Shown here one piece after another: positions 50,814-59,826 of a stretch of 64,000 bases of DNA. Position numbers and translations under genes: made by a program. Numbering within the stretch: the stretch's first letter is position 1; every line of letters begins with the position of its first letter. The stretch is from DATJBF01 sp035515475. Its GTDB lineage: Bacteria > Verrucomicrobiota > Verrucomicrobiia > Palsa-1439. The notes beneath the pieces were generated by a model. It was not told the DNA's origin. It saw only the letters and a program-made list of their open reading frames with translations, and ran no database searches. The stretch is taken from NCBI GenBank assembly GCA_035515475.1, contig DATJBF010000027.1, forward strand, positions 112,612 to 176,611. The letters are read 5' to 3'.

Positions 50814-51965
50814 ATGAAGCGCATCGCCTACATTCAGTACACCAACCCGGCGCTTTACCCGCCATTGGAACACAGTTCGCAGATTCTTGCGGACAAAGGA
50901 TGGCAGGTGTTGTTTCTGGGAATCGGCGGATTGCGCGCGGGTGCCTATGCGCTGCGGTTTGCGGAGTTCCCCGGCGTCCGCGTTCGCCAATTGGGATATT
51001 GTCCGCCGGGCTGGCGACAGAAGCTACATTACTTCTGGTATGCGGTCTGGGCCACTGGTTGGGTGCTGGCCTGGCGACCTGCTTGGATCTACGTGTCCGA
51101 TCTGCTGGCCTGCCCCATTGGACTGTTCCTAAGCTACCTTCCCTTCCGGCAAGTGATCTACCACGAGCACGATGCGCCGGTCGTAACGGATCGACGGTCG
51201 GCGTTCCTGCGGATCGCGTTCTGGGCTCGGCGCCGCGTGGCGCGACGAGCGGCACTGTGTATCCTCCCCCATGCCGACCGCGCCAACCGGTTCGCCAGCG
51301 AGACCGGCACGACAGCACCCGTGATTTGCGTGTGGAATTGCCCGGATCGCGACGAGGCCTTGTCGCAACCGCGTCCCCCGCTGAATGGATCTGACTTATG
51401 GGTGCACTATCATGGCAACCTCGGCCCGCCGCTGTTGCCGGTCGCCGTCGTCGCCGCGCTGGCGAGGCTTCCGGAGCGCGTGAAGCTTTGTGTGATCGGG
51501 TACGAAACGACGGAAGGCTACGTGCGACAACTCCAACAGGCCGCCAGGCAGTTTGGCGTGGCGCAACGGGTGGAATTTGTCGGGCCGTTGTCCCGGGCAA
51601 AACTGCTGGAGCGCTGCCGCAGTTCGCACGTCGGGCTGGCGCTGATGCCCGTGCGCGGGGCGAATTGCAACGAGCAGGCGATGGCGGGCGCCTCCAACAA
51701 GGCGTTTGAGTATCTGGCTTGCGGGCTGGCTTTGTTGGTTTCCAACGTACCGGAGTGGCAGGCGATGTACGTGGATGCTGGTGTCGGGTTGGCGTGTGAC
51801 CCCGATGCCCCGGCGAGCATTGCCGCGGCGTTGCAGTGGTTTCTCGATCATCCCGACGCGATGCGAGACATGGGAGAGCGCGGTCGTCGGCGGATTCTCG
51901 AGGAATGGAATTATGAGCGTGAATTCGAGCCCGTTATCGAAGTGCTGACCGGTACGGAACCTTAA
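50814..51965 (+). CDS. Family 4-like glycosyltransferase
   Basis: 383 residues with a GT-B fold. The N-terminal domain begins RIAYIQYTNPALYPPLEHSS and includes VIYHEHDAPVV. The C-terminal donor domain has WVHYHGNLGP, VEFVGPLSRAKLLERC, GLALMPVRG and NKAFEYLACGLALLVS, the last being the GT4 nucleotide-sugar loop. It is followed after six bases by another GT4. Confidence 0.9.
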   Translation: MKRIAYIQYTNPALYPPLEHSSQILADKGWQVLFLGIGGLRAGAYALRFAEFPGVRVRQLGYCPPGWRQKLHYFWYAVWATGWVLAWRPAWIYVSDLLACPIGLFLSYLPFRQVIYHEHDAPVVTDRRSAFLRIAFWARRRVARRAALCILPHADRANRFASETGTTAPVICVWNCPDRDEALSQPRPPLNGSDLWVHYHGNLGPPLLPVAVVAALARLPERVKLCVIGYETTEGYVRQLQQAARQFGVAQRVEFVGPLSRAKLLERCRSSHVGLALMPVRGANCNEQAMAGASNKAFEYLACGLALLVSNVPEWQAMYVDAGVGLACDPDAPASIAAALQWFLDHPDAMRDMGERGRRRILEEWNYEREFEPVIEVLTGTEP

Positions 51966-51971
51966 GGTTGC

Positions 51972-53186
51972 ATGAACCGGGGCCCACTGGTCGTCATCGA
52001 GTCTCACCCGATCCCCTATCACGCTCCCATTTACCGGGTGCTACAAGATAAGTTCGGCATTGCCGTGACGGCGATTTATGGGTCGGATTTTAGCGTTGCG
52101 GGGTACCAAGACGACGAGTCTGGAGCGACGTTCTCCTGGGACGCCGACCTGCTTTCCGGCTACACTTCGACGTTCCTCTCGCGCGTAGCCGAAGGCGGTG
52201 CGCGGTCCGGCGTGGACGTGACGACGCGCGGTTTGCGGGCGACGCTGCGCGCGGCCGTGCCCGAGGTGGTGATGCTGGTCGGCCACAATCTGCGCTTCGA
52301 TCGCCGGGCATTCTTGATGGCCCATCGGGCTGGTCATCCGATTCTGTTTCGCGGTGAAATGCTTGATCGGGCGCCTCAAGGCAATGGCCTGAAAGACTGG
52401 GCGCGTGACAAGGCGTTCTGCTGGTTCTATGACCGGTGCGACCGGCTCCTCTACACCGGCCAACGCGCTCATGAGCATTTCCGGCGGTTGGGATGCCCCG
52501 AGGACAAGTTGGTGTTTTCGCCCGCCTGCGTCGATACGGCCCCGTTCCAGTGCGACGAACGCGCCCGGGACCGGCTGCGTGGCACAACCCGTGCGGCGCT
52601 CAAGATCGACCCTGACAAGACTGTGATCTTGGTTTCGGGCAAGCTGAGCAAACACAAGGGGCCGGACGTTTTGTTGCGGGCGATCAAGCAACTCCCCGCT
52701 GGAGGGCACGACCGAGTCGTCGCGCTCTTTCTTGGAAGCGGTGAACTGCAGGGCGAATTGCAGGTGCTGGCGCAGCAGCCGCCGGCGGTCGTCGCCCACT
52801 TCCTCGGTTCTCAAGACCAAAACCAATTGAGCAAGTACTACCACGCGGCTGATCTGCTGGTGCTGCCGAGTCTGGAGCGGGAAGATTGGGGACTGGTGGT
52901 CAACATCGCACTGCATCACGGGTTACCCTGCGTGGTCTCGGCAGAGGTCGGCTGCTCGCCGGACCTGATTGAGCCGGGTGTGACCGGGGAGATCTTCCAA
53001 CCATGGTCCGTGCACGACCTGACGTCCGTGCTTCAACAGTCGATGAAGCTGACCGGTCAAATGCCCGTCCGCCAAGCATGCCGTCGCAAAGCGAGTGGCT
53101 ATGGACCGGGCCAGGCCGCTGAAGGAATCGCGACGGCGTATGACGCGCTGAGGGGGCGAAATCGGCCCACCGAGAAGCCGCAATGA
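51972..53186 (+). CDS. Family 4 glycosyltransferase
   Basis: 404 residues, GT-B fold. VVIESHPIPYHAPIYRVL starts the acceptor domain. VILVSGKLSKHKGPDVLLRAI opens the donor domain. HFLGSQDQNQLSKYYHAADLLVLPSLEREDWGL and NIALHHGLPCVVS complete it, with an acidic residue where the ExxxxxxxE motif starts. The stop overlaps the next ATG as ATGA. A charged tail (GRNRPTEKPQ) ends the protein. Confidence 0.9.
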   Translation: MNRGPLVVIESHPIPYHAPIYRVLQDKFGIAVTAIYGSDFSVAGYQDDESGATFSWDADLLSGYTSTFLSRVAEGGARSGVDVTTRGLRATLRAAVPEVVMLVGHNLRFDRRAFLMAHRAGHPILFRGEMLDRAPQGNGLKDWARDKAFCWFYDRCDRLLYTGQRAHEHFRRLGCPEDKLVFSPACVDTAPFQCDERARDRLRGTTRAALKIDPDKTVILVSGKLSKHKGPDVLLRAIKQLPAGGHDRVVALFLGSGELQGELQVLAQQPPAVVAHFLGSQDQNQLSKYYHAADLLVLPSLEREDWGLVVNIALHHGLPCVVSAEVGCSPDLIEPGVTGEIFQPWSVHDLTSVLQQSMKLTGQMPVRQACRRKASGYGPGQAAEGIATAYDALRGRNRPTEKPQ

Positions 53187-54202
53187 ACCGCGAGCTTGTG
53201 TTGGTCGGAAATCCCGGCGAAGTCCATGTCGGCGCGCACTTGCGTGCCGCGGCGAATGCGCTGGGATTGGAGCCAACGTTCTGTGACATCACGCAGGCGT
53301 TCAATGGGGCGACTTTGCGCCAGAAGATAGACTGGTGGGTGCGCGGACGGCGTCCGACGCACTTGCGCAAGTTCAGCCACCGGGTGGTACAGGTATGCCT
53401 GGAGGTGCGGCCGACGTGGTTGATATGCACGGGCGTCGCGCCGGTCGAGGGCTGGGCGCTGCGAAAGATCGGGGAACTGGGGACGCGGCGTTTGAACTAC
53501 CTGACTGACGACCCGTGGAGTTCGGCTCATCGCGCCGCCTGGTTCCTGGAAGCACTGTCCGCGTACGACCAGGTGTTTTCGACGAAGCGTAGCCTCCTCG
53601 ATGAACTGCGGCGGAGCGGTTGCCCCGGCGTGGCCTACCTGCCATTCGCCTACGCCCCGGAGGCGCACTTTCCCGAACAGCCGCCTCCCGGCCGAGGCGG
53701 GAACGGGTTGGCGGCCGACGTGGTGTTCGTGGGTGGAGCGGATCGCGACCGCGTCCCGTACATGGCAACCCTGCTGCGTGCGGGCTTTCAACTCGCCCTC
53801 TACGGCGGGTATTGGGAACGTTACCGCGCGACGGCGGGGGCCGCCCGCGGTCAGGCGGACTTGCGGACGTCGCGCCAAGCCGTTCAGGCCGCCAAGGTAG
53901 CGCTGTGCCTGGTTCGACGGACGAATCGGGACGGACATTGTATGCGCAGTTTCGAAGTGCCGGCCATCGGCGCGTGCATGCTCACCGAGGACACGACCGA
54001 GCACCGCGAAATCTTCGGTGAAAACGGCCAAGCGGTCGTGTACTTCCGGACTCAGGAGGAAATGGTCGAACGACTCCGCTGGCTGCTGGCTCACGACGAG
54101 GACCGGCACCGGCTGGCCGATGCCGCGCACCAGCTGATCACCGGGGGCAAGCACACGTACCGCGACCGCTTGGAAACCATGTTGCAGGAAGCCAACCGAT
54201 GA
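53183..54202 (+). CDS. CgeB-like GT-B glycosyltransferase
   Basis: 339 residues. The C-terminal half is typical of CgeB/Glyco_trans_1-type proteins: ADVVFVGGADRDRVPYM, LALYGGYWERY, AAKVALCLVRRTNRDGHCMRSFEVPAIGACMLTED with EHREIFGEN. The N-terminal half (LVLVGNPGEVHVGAHL, RRLNYLTDDPWSS) is the acceptor domain. It overlaps both neighbours by ATGA, so it is coupled to the preceding GT4 and the following polymerase. Confidence 0.87.
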   Translation: MNRELVLVGNPGEVHVGAHLRAAANALGLEPTFCDITQAFNGATLRQKIDWWVRGRRPTHLRKFSHRVVQVCLEVRPTWLICTGVAPVEGWALRKIGELGTRRLNYLTDDPWSSAHRAAWFLEALSAYDQVFSTKRSLLDELRRSGCPGVAYLPFAYAPEAHFPEQPPPGRGGNGLAADVVFVGGADRDRVPYMATLLRAGFQLALYGGYWERYRATAGAARGQADLRTSRQAVQAAKVALCLVRRTNRDGHCMRSFEVPAIGACMLTEDTTEHREIFGENGQAVVYFRTQEEMVERLRWLLAHDEDRHRLADAAHQLITGGKHTYRDRLETMLQEANR

Positions 54203-55554
54203 TCGGTAATCGCGATCTGTTTTACCTTTCGGTATGGGTTCTCGTGGGCCTTGTTGCATTCTGTACTGCCAAGAGCAACCGGTGGGCTGGGGCCGGGATC
54301 CCCTTGGCGTTCTTTGTCAACATGGCCCTGAACCATTGGTTTGGTGCCGTGGTGTCGTTCCTGCCGTGGTACACGCCGGTCGGCGGGTTTCGAGTCGTTG
54401 AAGAGGGATTCGAGATAAGCACGCTGGGCTTGATTGGTTTCGCCATCGGTTGTTTCGCGATTGCGCCCTGGCTGACGCGAGTTCATGTGGAAGCCGACCG
54501 ACCCCACGTTCCCTTGCCATCGCGTCATGTATTTCACGTCTTCATGACGGTGGGCATCGCGTGTTACCTGGGAATGGCCCTGGGGTTGGGAGCAATTCCG
54601 TCGGCCACGGCCGTGTTGTACACGGGATCGAACCTGGTATTGGTTTCGATTTGCATCGGATTGTGGCACTCGCGGCTGGAAGGGGACCGCGGACGATTTG
54701 TTCTGTTGTTGGCATCGGCGGCTCTGCTGCCGCTCTTCACGATTGTGACCCAAGGGTTCCTCGGGTACGGGGTCAGCTATGCGATGGTGATCGTATGTTT
54801 TGTGGTGGCGGCGACCCGGTTGCGGTGGCGGTGGGTGGTGGTGGGATTGGCCTTGGGGTTTGCGGCGTTGTCGTTTTTCGTGACGTACATGCGCTACCGC
54901 GGTGAGATTCGCAGCGCGGTATGGGGCGGCCGCGATTACGGTACCAGGCTTGAGAGCGTGCAGCGCATCTGGCAAGACTTCGAATGGTTCGATCCGTACG
55001 ATAAGGATCACTTACTGGCCATCGATTGGCGGCTCAATCTGAACTGGTTCGTCGGCGCCGCAGCCTCGCATCTCGAAACGACCAAGAGCTTCGCCAACGG
55101 CGAGACGATTTGGATGGCTGCCCTGGCGCTCGTCCCGCGAGCGATTTGGCCGAGCAAACCCGTCGAGGCGGGCAGCATGGGTCTCGTGTCCACATACACG
55201 GGCCTCAAGCTGGACGAAAGCACCAGTTGGGGAATGGGTCTGATCTTTGAGTTTTACATCAATTTCCGACGGTACGGGGTGTTCGTGGGACTGCTGTTGA
55301 TCGGGGCCTTGGTGGGCGTGGCTGACCGCCGGGCTGGCGCCGCGTTGCGCTTTGGCGAGCCGTGTGATTTTGCCATGTGGTTCATGGTCGGGATCGTCAT
55401 GCTAGACGTTGCGGGGTCGCTGGTCGAAATCATGCCGGGGCTCGTGGCCTCCGTGCTCATTGGTCTGGGGCTGAGGCGCTTCGTCGGACCACAATCCAGC
55501 GGTGACACCGTGGTGGCTATGGAAGAACAGCCGGTGGAACCCGCGAACCGATGA
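54199..55554 (+). CDS. O-antigen/polysaccharide polymerase-like membrane protein (Wzy type)
   Basis: 451 residues with about ten to twelve hydrophobic segments (for example LFYLSVWVLVGLVAFC, VFMTVGIACYLGMAL, FVLLLASAALLPLF, WVVVGLALGFAALSFFV) and one long hydrophilic loop in the middle (MRYRGEIRSAVWGG to LDESTSWGMGL) containing WPSKPVE. This topology is that of Wzy and related polymerases. Sequence conservation in the class is low, so the call rests on topology and on its place among glycosyltransferases. If right, the locus has both Wzy-type and ABC-type assembly elements. Confidence 0.72.
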   Translation: MIGNRDLFYLSVWVLVGLVAFCTAKSNRWAGAGIPLAFFVNMALNHWFGAVVSFLPWYTPVGGFRVVEEGFEISTLGLIGFAIGCFAIAPWLTRVHVEADRPHVPLPSRHVFHVFMTVGIACYLGMALGLGAIPSATAVLYTGSNLVLVSICIGLWHSRLEGDRGRFVLLLASAALLPLFTIVTQGFLGYGVSYAMVIVCFVVAATRLRWRWVVVGLALGFAALSFFVTYMRYRGEIRSAVWGGRDYGTRLESVQRIWQDFEWFDPYDKDHLLAIDWRLNLNWFVGAAASHLETTKSFANGETIWMAALALVPRAIWPSKPVEAGSMGLVSTYTGLKLDESTSWGMGLIFEFYINFRRYGVFVGLLLIGALVGVADRRAGAALRFGEPCDFAMWFMVGIVMLDVAGSLVEIMPGLVASVLIGLGLRRFVGPQSSGDTVVAMEEQPVEPANR

Positions 55555-56789
55555 AGATACTTCACGTCATTCCTGCGGTTGCACCGCGATATGGGGGGCC
55601 CAGTCAGGCGATTGTCGGATTATGCCGCGCGCTGCGGGACCAGGGGTTGGACGTCGAAATGTGCACAACGGATGCGGACGGCGACGGCCGGCTGCCGGTT
55701 GAACTGGGGAAACGGATCGTTTACCAGGGCATACCCAGCTACTTTTTCCGGCGCGACTGGACCGAGGCGTTCAAGTACTCCCGCTCCCTGAAGCGGTGGG
55801 TCGGCCAACACGTCGATCAGTACGATATGGTGCACATCCACGGGGGATTTTCCCATGCCACCTACGCGGCCGCCCGCGCGTGTCACCGTCGGGGGATTCC
55901 TTACATTGTGCGTCCGTTCGGGACGCTGGAGCCCTGGAGCATGCATCACAAGCGCCCCCGCAAGTTCATCGCCTGGCACGCCGGGTTTCGCCGCGTGATA
56001 CAGGCGGCCATCGCGATCCACTACACGACCGAGCAGGAACGCATGCTGACCGAGAACTCGCTCAACCTGAGAAACGGCATCGTGGTTCCAAACGGCGTAG
56101 ACGAGTCCGTGTTGGAGCGTGGGTCGAGCCATCGTTTCCGACAAGAACTCGGGCTGTCTGACCGCGATTCGTTCCTGTTGACGCTTTCCCGGGTTCATCC
56201 TCAAAAGGGGATCGAATTCATCTTGCAGGCGTTTGTGGACTTGAAGGTCCAGGGTCATCTGGCCGGTTGGCATTTGGTCATCGCGGGAAGTGGAGAACCC
56301 GATTACGTCAGGCGACTTCAAGGGCTGGCCCACCAAACTTCTGCCGAATCGTTTGTTCATTGGGTTGGATGGCTCCAGGGGGAGTCGAAGCAGGCGGCGT
56401 TAAGCGAAAGCAACCTGTTTGTGCTCAGTTCTTTTCAGGAGAGTTTCGGCATCGGCGTGCTGGAAGCGATGGCCTGCGCCACGCCCGTGCTGATCAGCCG
56501 TCACGTGGGCCTTGCTTCAACGATTGAAGCGCACCGCGCAGGATGGGTGGTGAACCTGAACTCCGACGAATTGCGCACTGCGTTGCTGGAAGCCACCCAA
56601 CACCCGGCGATCTTACAGGCCCGGGGCGAGGCGGCCCGACAGCTCGTCGCCGAAGAATTCGTATGGTCGAAGATCGCGGTCCGATGGACCGTTCTGTACG
56701 ACAGGCTTTTGACCGGCTACAAACGGGGCGCGACCAGCGAATCAAGCGTTCCCTTGGGACAGACAGTGAGCGGGGACAAGTGGGGATGA
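55551..56789 (+). CDS. Family 4 glycosyltransferase
   Basis: 412 residues, GT-B fold. ILHVIPAVAPRYGGPSQAI is the classical GT4 opening and MVHIHGGFSHATYAAARA the acceptor side. VVPNGVDESV and LLTLSRVHPQKGIEFILQAF start the donor domain. SNLFVLSSFQESFGIGVLEAMACATPVLI has the complete E-x7-E motif. Start and stop both overlap neighbours as ATGA. Confidence 0.95.
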   Translation: MKILHVIPAVAPRYGGPSQAIVGLCRALRDQGLDVEMCTTDADGDGRLPVELGKRIVYQGIPSYFFRRDWTEAFKYSRSLKRWVGQHVDQYDMVHIHGGFSHATYAAARACHRRGIPYIVRPFGTLEPWSMHHKRPRKFIAWHAGFRRVIQAAIAIHYTTEQERMLTENSLNLRNGIVVPNGVDESVLERGSSHRFRQELGLSDRDSFLLTLSRVHPQKGIEFILQAFVDLKVQGHLAGWHLVIAGSGEPDYVRRLQGLAHQTSAESFVHWVGWLQGESKQAALSESNLFVLSSFQESFGIGVLEAMACATPVLISRHVGLASTIEAHRAGWVVNLNSDELRTALLEATQHPAILQARGEAARQLVAEEFVWSKIAVRWTVLYDRLLTGYKRGATSESSVPLGQTVSGDKWG

Positions 56790-57847
56790 AAGAGGTCGTC
56801 ATGGTGATCAAGCCGGGCAACGTGGGCGACCATTTGTGCGCCCTGCCGTTTTATCTGGCGTTGGCGCACCGGCACGGGCCTCTTGTTCTGGTCACTCAGA
56901 AAGGACGGGCGGGGAATCCCGGCGCCAAAGATCTATTCCGGTCTTGGTCCCCATTCGACGCGATTGTTGACCTGGCTACACCCGTGTGGTCCGGGGAGAA
57001 CAAGTCCATCCTGAAGGGCCTCAAGTCACACTACCGGCCCAAGCGGGTGATCCATGTCCCCGTCGAAGATTACTCGACGTTACGGACGATCGGTCTACAC
57101 GGTTTCTGGTCCGGCGTCTTCGGGCCCGACGTCGTCGGCTTTCTGCCCGTGGCCGAGCGCCGCAAACGCAGAGAGTTGGCGCAGAACGGTCGGCTGCGCA
57201 CCGAGGCCACGCGCCTTTTGGAATGGGGAACGACCAAATTGGGTTTGGAGCCTGTGGACCCGGAACCGGTGGTGGCGGAGTGGCTGACTCTTATCCGGAC
57301 GAGTTGCCGTCGCGACGTGATTGACGGACCGTTCGTGCTGATCGCCGCGGGTTCGAACGACTCCATCAAGCGCTGGCCGCTGGATCGTTACGTCCAGATC
57401 GCCGAGCACATTGAAAGCGACCTTCATTTGACACCCGTATGGGTCGGCAGCCTTTCCGATCGGGCCACCCTTGAAGGTGCTGGACACCAGATTCCCGGGA
57501 TCTCGCTGATCGGCAAGACCACATTGGAAGAAATGCTGCTGCTGACGAGCGAGGCGCAGCTCGTTGTCAGCAACGACTCGATGGCCGGGCACATGGCTGC
57601 GTTGACCAAGACGCCCTGCATCTCGGTTTTCTCAGGCAGAACTTTGCCCGGACTTTGGTGGCCGCACAATGCCGAAGGCACGGTAATCCAGAAGCGGGTC
57701 CCCTGTGAGGGGTGCGAGCTTCGGGTCATCAGTGATTGCGCCAAGGGGCACGTTTGCATGGAGACGATCACGACGCGCGAAGTGGCCGCCTTGGTGGAGG
57801 CGAAATTGCGCTGGGTCGCGAGCGATCGGCCGATTGCCGCCTCATGA
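56786..57847 (+). CDS. Family 9 (heptosyltransferase-like) glycosyltransferase
   Basis: 353 residues from the ATG overlapping the previous stop. The opening EVVMVIKPGNVGDHLCALPF is the GT9 acceptor motif. VLIAAGSNDSIKRWPLDRYV and LVVSNDSMAGHMAALTKTPCISVFSG form the donor-binding half. A Cys-rich patch near the end (VPCEGCELRVISDCAKGHVC) resembles the one found in some ADP-heptose:LPS transferases. Whether it transfers heptose or another sugar is unknown. Confidence 0.9.
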   Translation: MKEVVMVIKPGNVGDHLCALPFYLALAHRHGPLVLVTQKGRAGNPGAKDLFRSWSPFDAIVDLATPVWSGENKSILKGLKSHYRPKRVIHVPVEDYSTLRTIGLHGFWSGVFGPDVVGFLPVAERRKRRELAQNGRLRTEATRLLEWGTTKLGLEPVDPEPVVAEWLTLIRTSCRRDVIDGPFVLIAAGSNDSIKRWPLDRYVQIAEHIESDLHLTPVWVGSLSDRATLEGAGHQIPGISLIGKTTLEEMLLLTSEAQLVVSNDSMAGHMAALTKTPCISVFSGRTLPGLWWPHNAEGTVIQKRVPCEGCELRVISDCAKGHVCMETITTREVAALVEAKLRWVASDRPIAAS

Positions 57848-57924
57848 CGGCGCCGCTCCCCGCGCGGATGTTCCGCTGCAGGAGTCGCCCAACGACGCAC
57901 CGAACCGATTAGGAAAGCTCAAGA

Positions 57925-59826
57925 ATGTGTGGAATAGCAGGAATCTGTTTGCCCCGGCCGGGTTCAGCTCCTGAGATCAGGACGACGTTGGAGCGGATGG
58001 TCGTCGCGCTGCGACATCGCGGGCCGGACGATCAGGGGTGGCAACTGATGGCGACCCACGACCCGGCCAGTGGTGCCGTCGGAATGGCCAACGCCCGTCT
58101 GGCAATCCAAGACTTGAGCCCCGCGGGCCACCAGCCGATGACCGATCCCGAAACCGGTAACTGGATCGTGTTCAACGGCGAAATCTACAATCATCCGGAG
58201 CTCCGCCGCGAAATCGGTGACCGGGCTGGCCGTTGGCGATCCACCAGTGATACGGAAACCGTGCTCCGTGCCTATCGGCTGTGGCGATACAACTGCGTGG
58301 AACACTTCCGGGGCATGTTCGCCTTGGCGATTTGGGATGCGGCCAACGGAACGCTCTGGTGCGCCCGCGACCGGTTGGGTATCAAGCCGTTTTACTATTC
58401 GACGCAATCCGGAGCGTTGCTGTTTGCCTCGGAAGTGCGTGCCTTGCTGGCCAGCGGTTGGGTGCGGATGGAACTCGACCCCGAGGGGCTGGCAGGCTAC
58501 GTGCGGTTCGGCGCGGTCCCGGAGCCGTTTACCCTGGTGGCGCAGGTGCGTTCTCTCCCGGCAGGCCACTGGATGCGGGTGCGGGGGGCGAAAATTGAAG
58601 AGATGCGCGCCTACTGGACTCCACAACTCGCGCGCGTCCACGAGCCATCAGCAGTCGCCGCCCAGACGATCCGTGCGGAGTTGGAGCGCGCGGTGCAGGA
58701 GCATCTGCTTTCCGACGTGCCCGTTGCCTGTTTTCTGAGCGGCGGAATTGATTCCTCGGTGGTGACCGGGCTCGCGGCGCGGCAAATGGACAATCGGCTG
58801 CAGACGTTCACGCTCGGGTTTGATGGAGAGAAATTCGACGAGTCGTCGTACGCCCAATCCGTGGCCACGAAATTCAGCACGAGCCACCATTTGGTTCGTT
58901 TGTCACACGAGGAAGTCGCGGCCCAGGTGCCCGACGCCGTGAACGCAATGGATTTGCCGTCCATGGACGGGCTGAACACGTACATCATTTCCAAGGCCGT
59001 GGCCGGCCACGGGTACAAGGTCGTGTTGTCGGGCCTGGGCGGGGACGAGTTGTTTGGGGGCTATCCCAGCTTCGCGCGCGCGGCGTGGGCGGAACGGTGG
59101 TCGAAATGGTTGGGCAACGTGCCGGCCGGGGTCCGTGCGTTGGTCGCGGGTGGCGGCAACAAGGGCCATCGCGCCGCCGAACTTACGGACAAGGCCAACT
59201 CGCTTCGGTCGCGCTATTCGTGCTTGCGTGCGCTGTGGTCCAAAAGCGAGTTGCAGCAGATGGGGATTTCCGATCCTCCCGAGTTGACGAGCGATGCCGC
59301 GACCGCAGATGAAGACGGATTGCTAGCCTCGCGCGTGAGCGTCATGGAACTGACGGGGTACATGCGCAGTGTGTTGCTGCGGGACTGCGACGTGTTGAGC
59401 ATGGCGCACGGCCTCGAACTGCGCGTCCCGCTGCTCGATCACCGGCTGGTCGAGACCTGCCTGGCGTCGGGGGCGGCGCAGGCGAATGGGGCGCGCCTGC
59501 CAAAACACTGGCTTCTGAAGGCAGCCGGTGATCTGCTGCCGCCGGCGGTCGCCGACCGCCCCAAGCAGGGGTTCAACCTCCCCATGGCGCGCTGGATGCA
59601 ACAGCCGTTGCGCGGATTTGTGAAGGCGGGGCTGACTGTCGTGACGGACTCGGGCGCGGTGCCGAGGCTCGATGCGGCCCGGCTGGAGAAAGACTTCACC
59701 TGCGGCCGGTTGCACTGGTCACGCGTCTGGCAGTTTGTGGCGCTGGGTCACTGGCTGACAAACACGCGCTCCGGAGAATCCATGAACCGGACAACTCGCG
59801 AGACACAAGGGAGTCGAAAAGCGTGA
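57925..59826 (+). CDS. asnB: Asparagine synthase (glutamine-hydrolysing)-like amidotransferase
   Basis: 633 residues. The N-terminal Ntn-type glutaminase has Cys2 (MCGIAGIC), RHRGPDDQGW, ARLAIQDLSPAGHQPM and FNGEIYNHPELR. The C-terminal synthetase has the PP-loop CFLSGGIDSSVV and GLGGDELFGGYP. All key residues for amide transfer are present. In polysaccharide loci, AsnB-like enzymes (WbpS, for example) often amidate uronic acids instead of aspartate, and both are open here. The stop overlaps the carbamoyltransferase start as GTGA, so glutamine nitrogen chemistry and carbamoylation are adjacent. Confidence 0.92.
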   Translation: MCGIAGICLPRPGSAPEIRTTLERMVVALRHRGPDDQGWQLMATHDPASGAVGMANARLAIQDLSPAGHQPMTDPETGNWIVFNGEIYNHPELRREIGDRAGRWRSTSDTETVLRAYRLWRYNCVEHFRGMFALAIWDAANGTLWCARDRLGIKPFYYSTQSGALLFASEVRALLASGWVRMELDPEGLAGYVRFGAVPEPFTLVAQVRSLPAGHWMRVRGAKIEEMRAYWTPQLARVHEPSAVAAQTIRAELERAVQEHLLSDVPVACFLSGGIDSSVVTGLAARQMDNRLQTFTLGFDGEKFDESSYAQSVATKFSTSHHLVRLSHEEVAAQVPDAVNAMDLPSMDGLNTYIISKAVAGHGYKVVLSGLGGDELFGGYPSFARAAWAERWSKWLGNVPAGVRALVAGGGNKGHRAAELTDKANSLRSRYSCLRALWSKSELQQMGISDPPELTSDAATADEDGLLASRVSVMELTGYMRSVLLRDCDVLSMAHGLELRVPLLDHRLVETCLASGAAQANGARLPKHWLLKAAGDLLPPAVADRPKQGFNLPMARWMQQPLRGFVKAGLTVVTDSGAVPRLDAARLEKDFTCGRLHWSRVWQFVALGHWLTNTRSGESMNRTTRETQGSRKA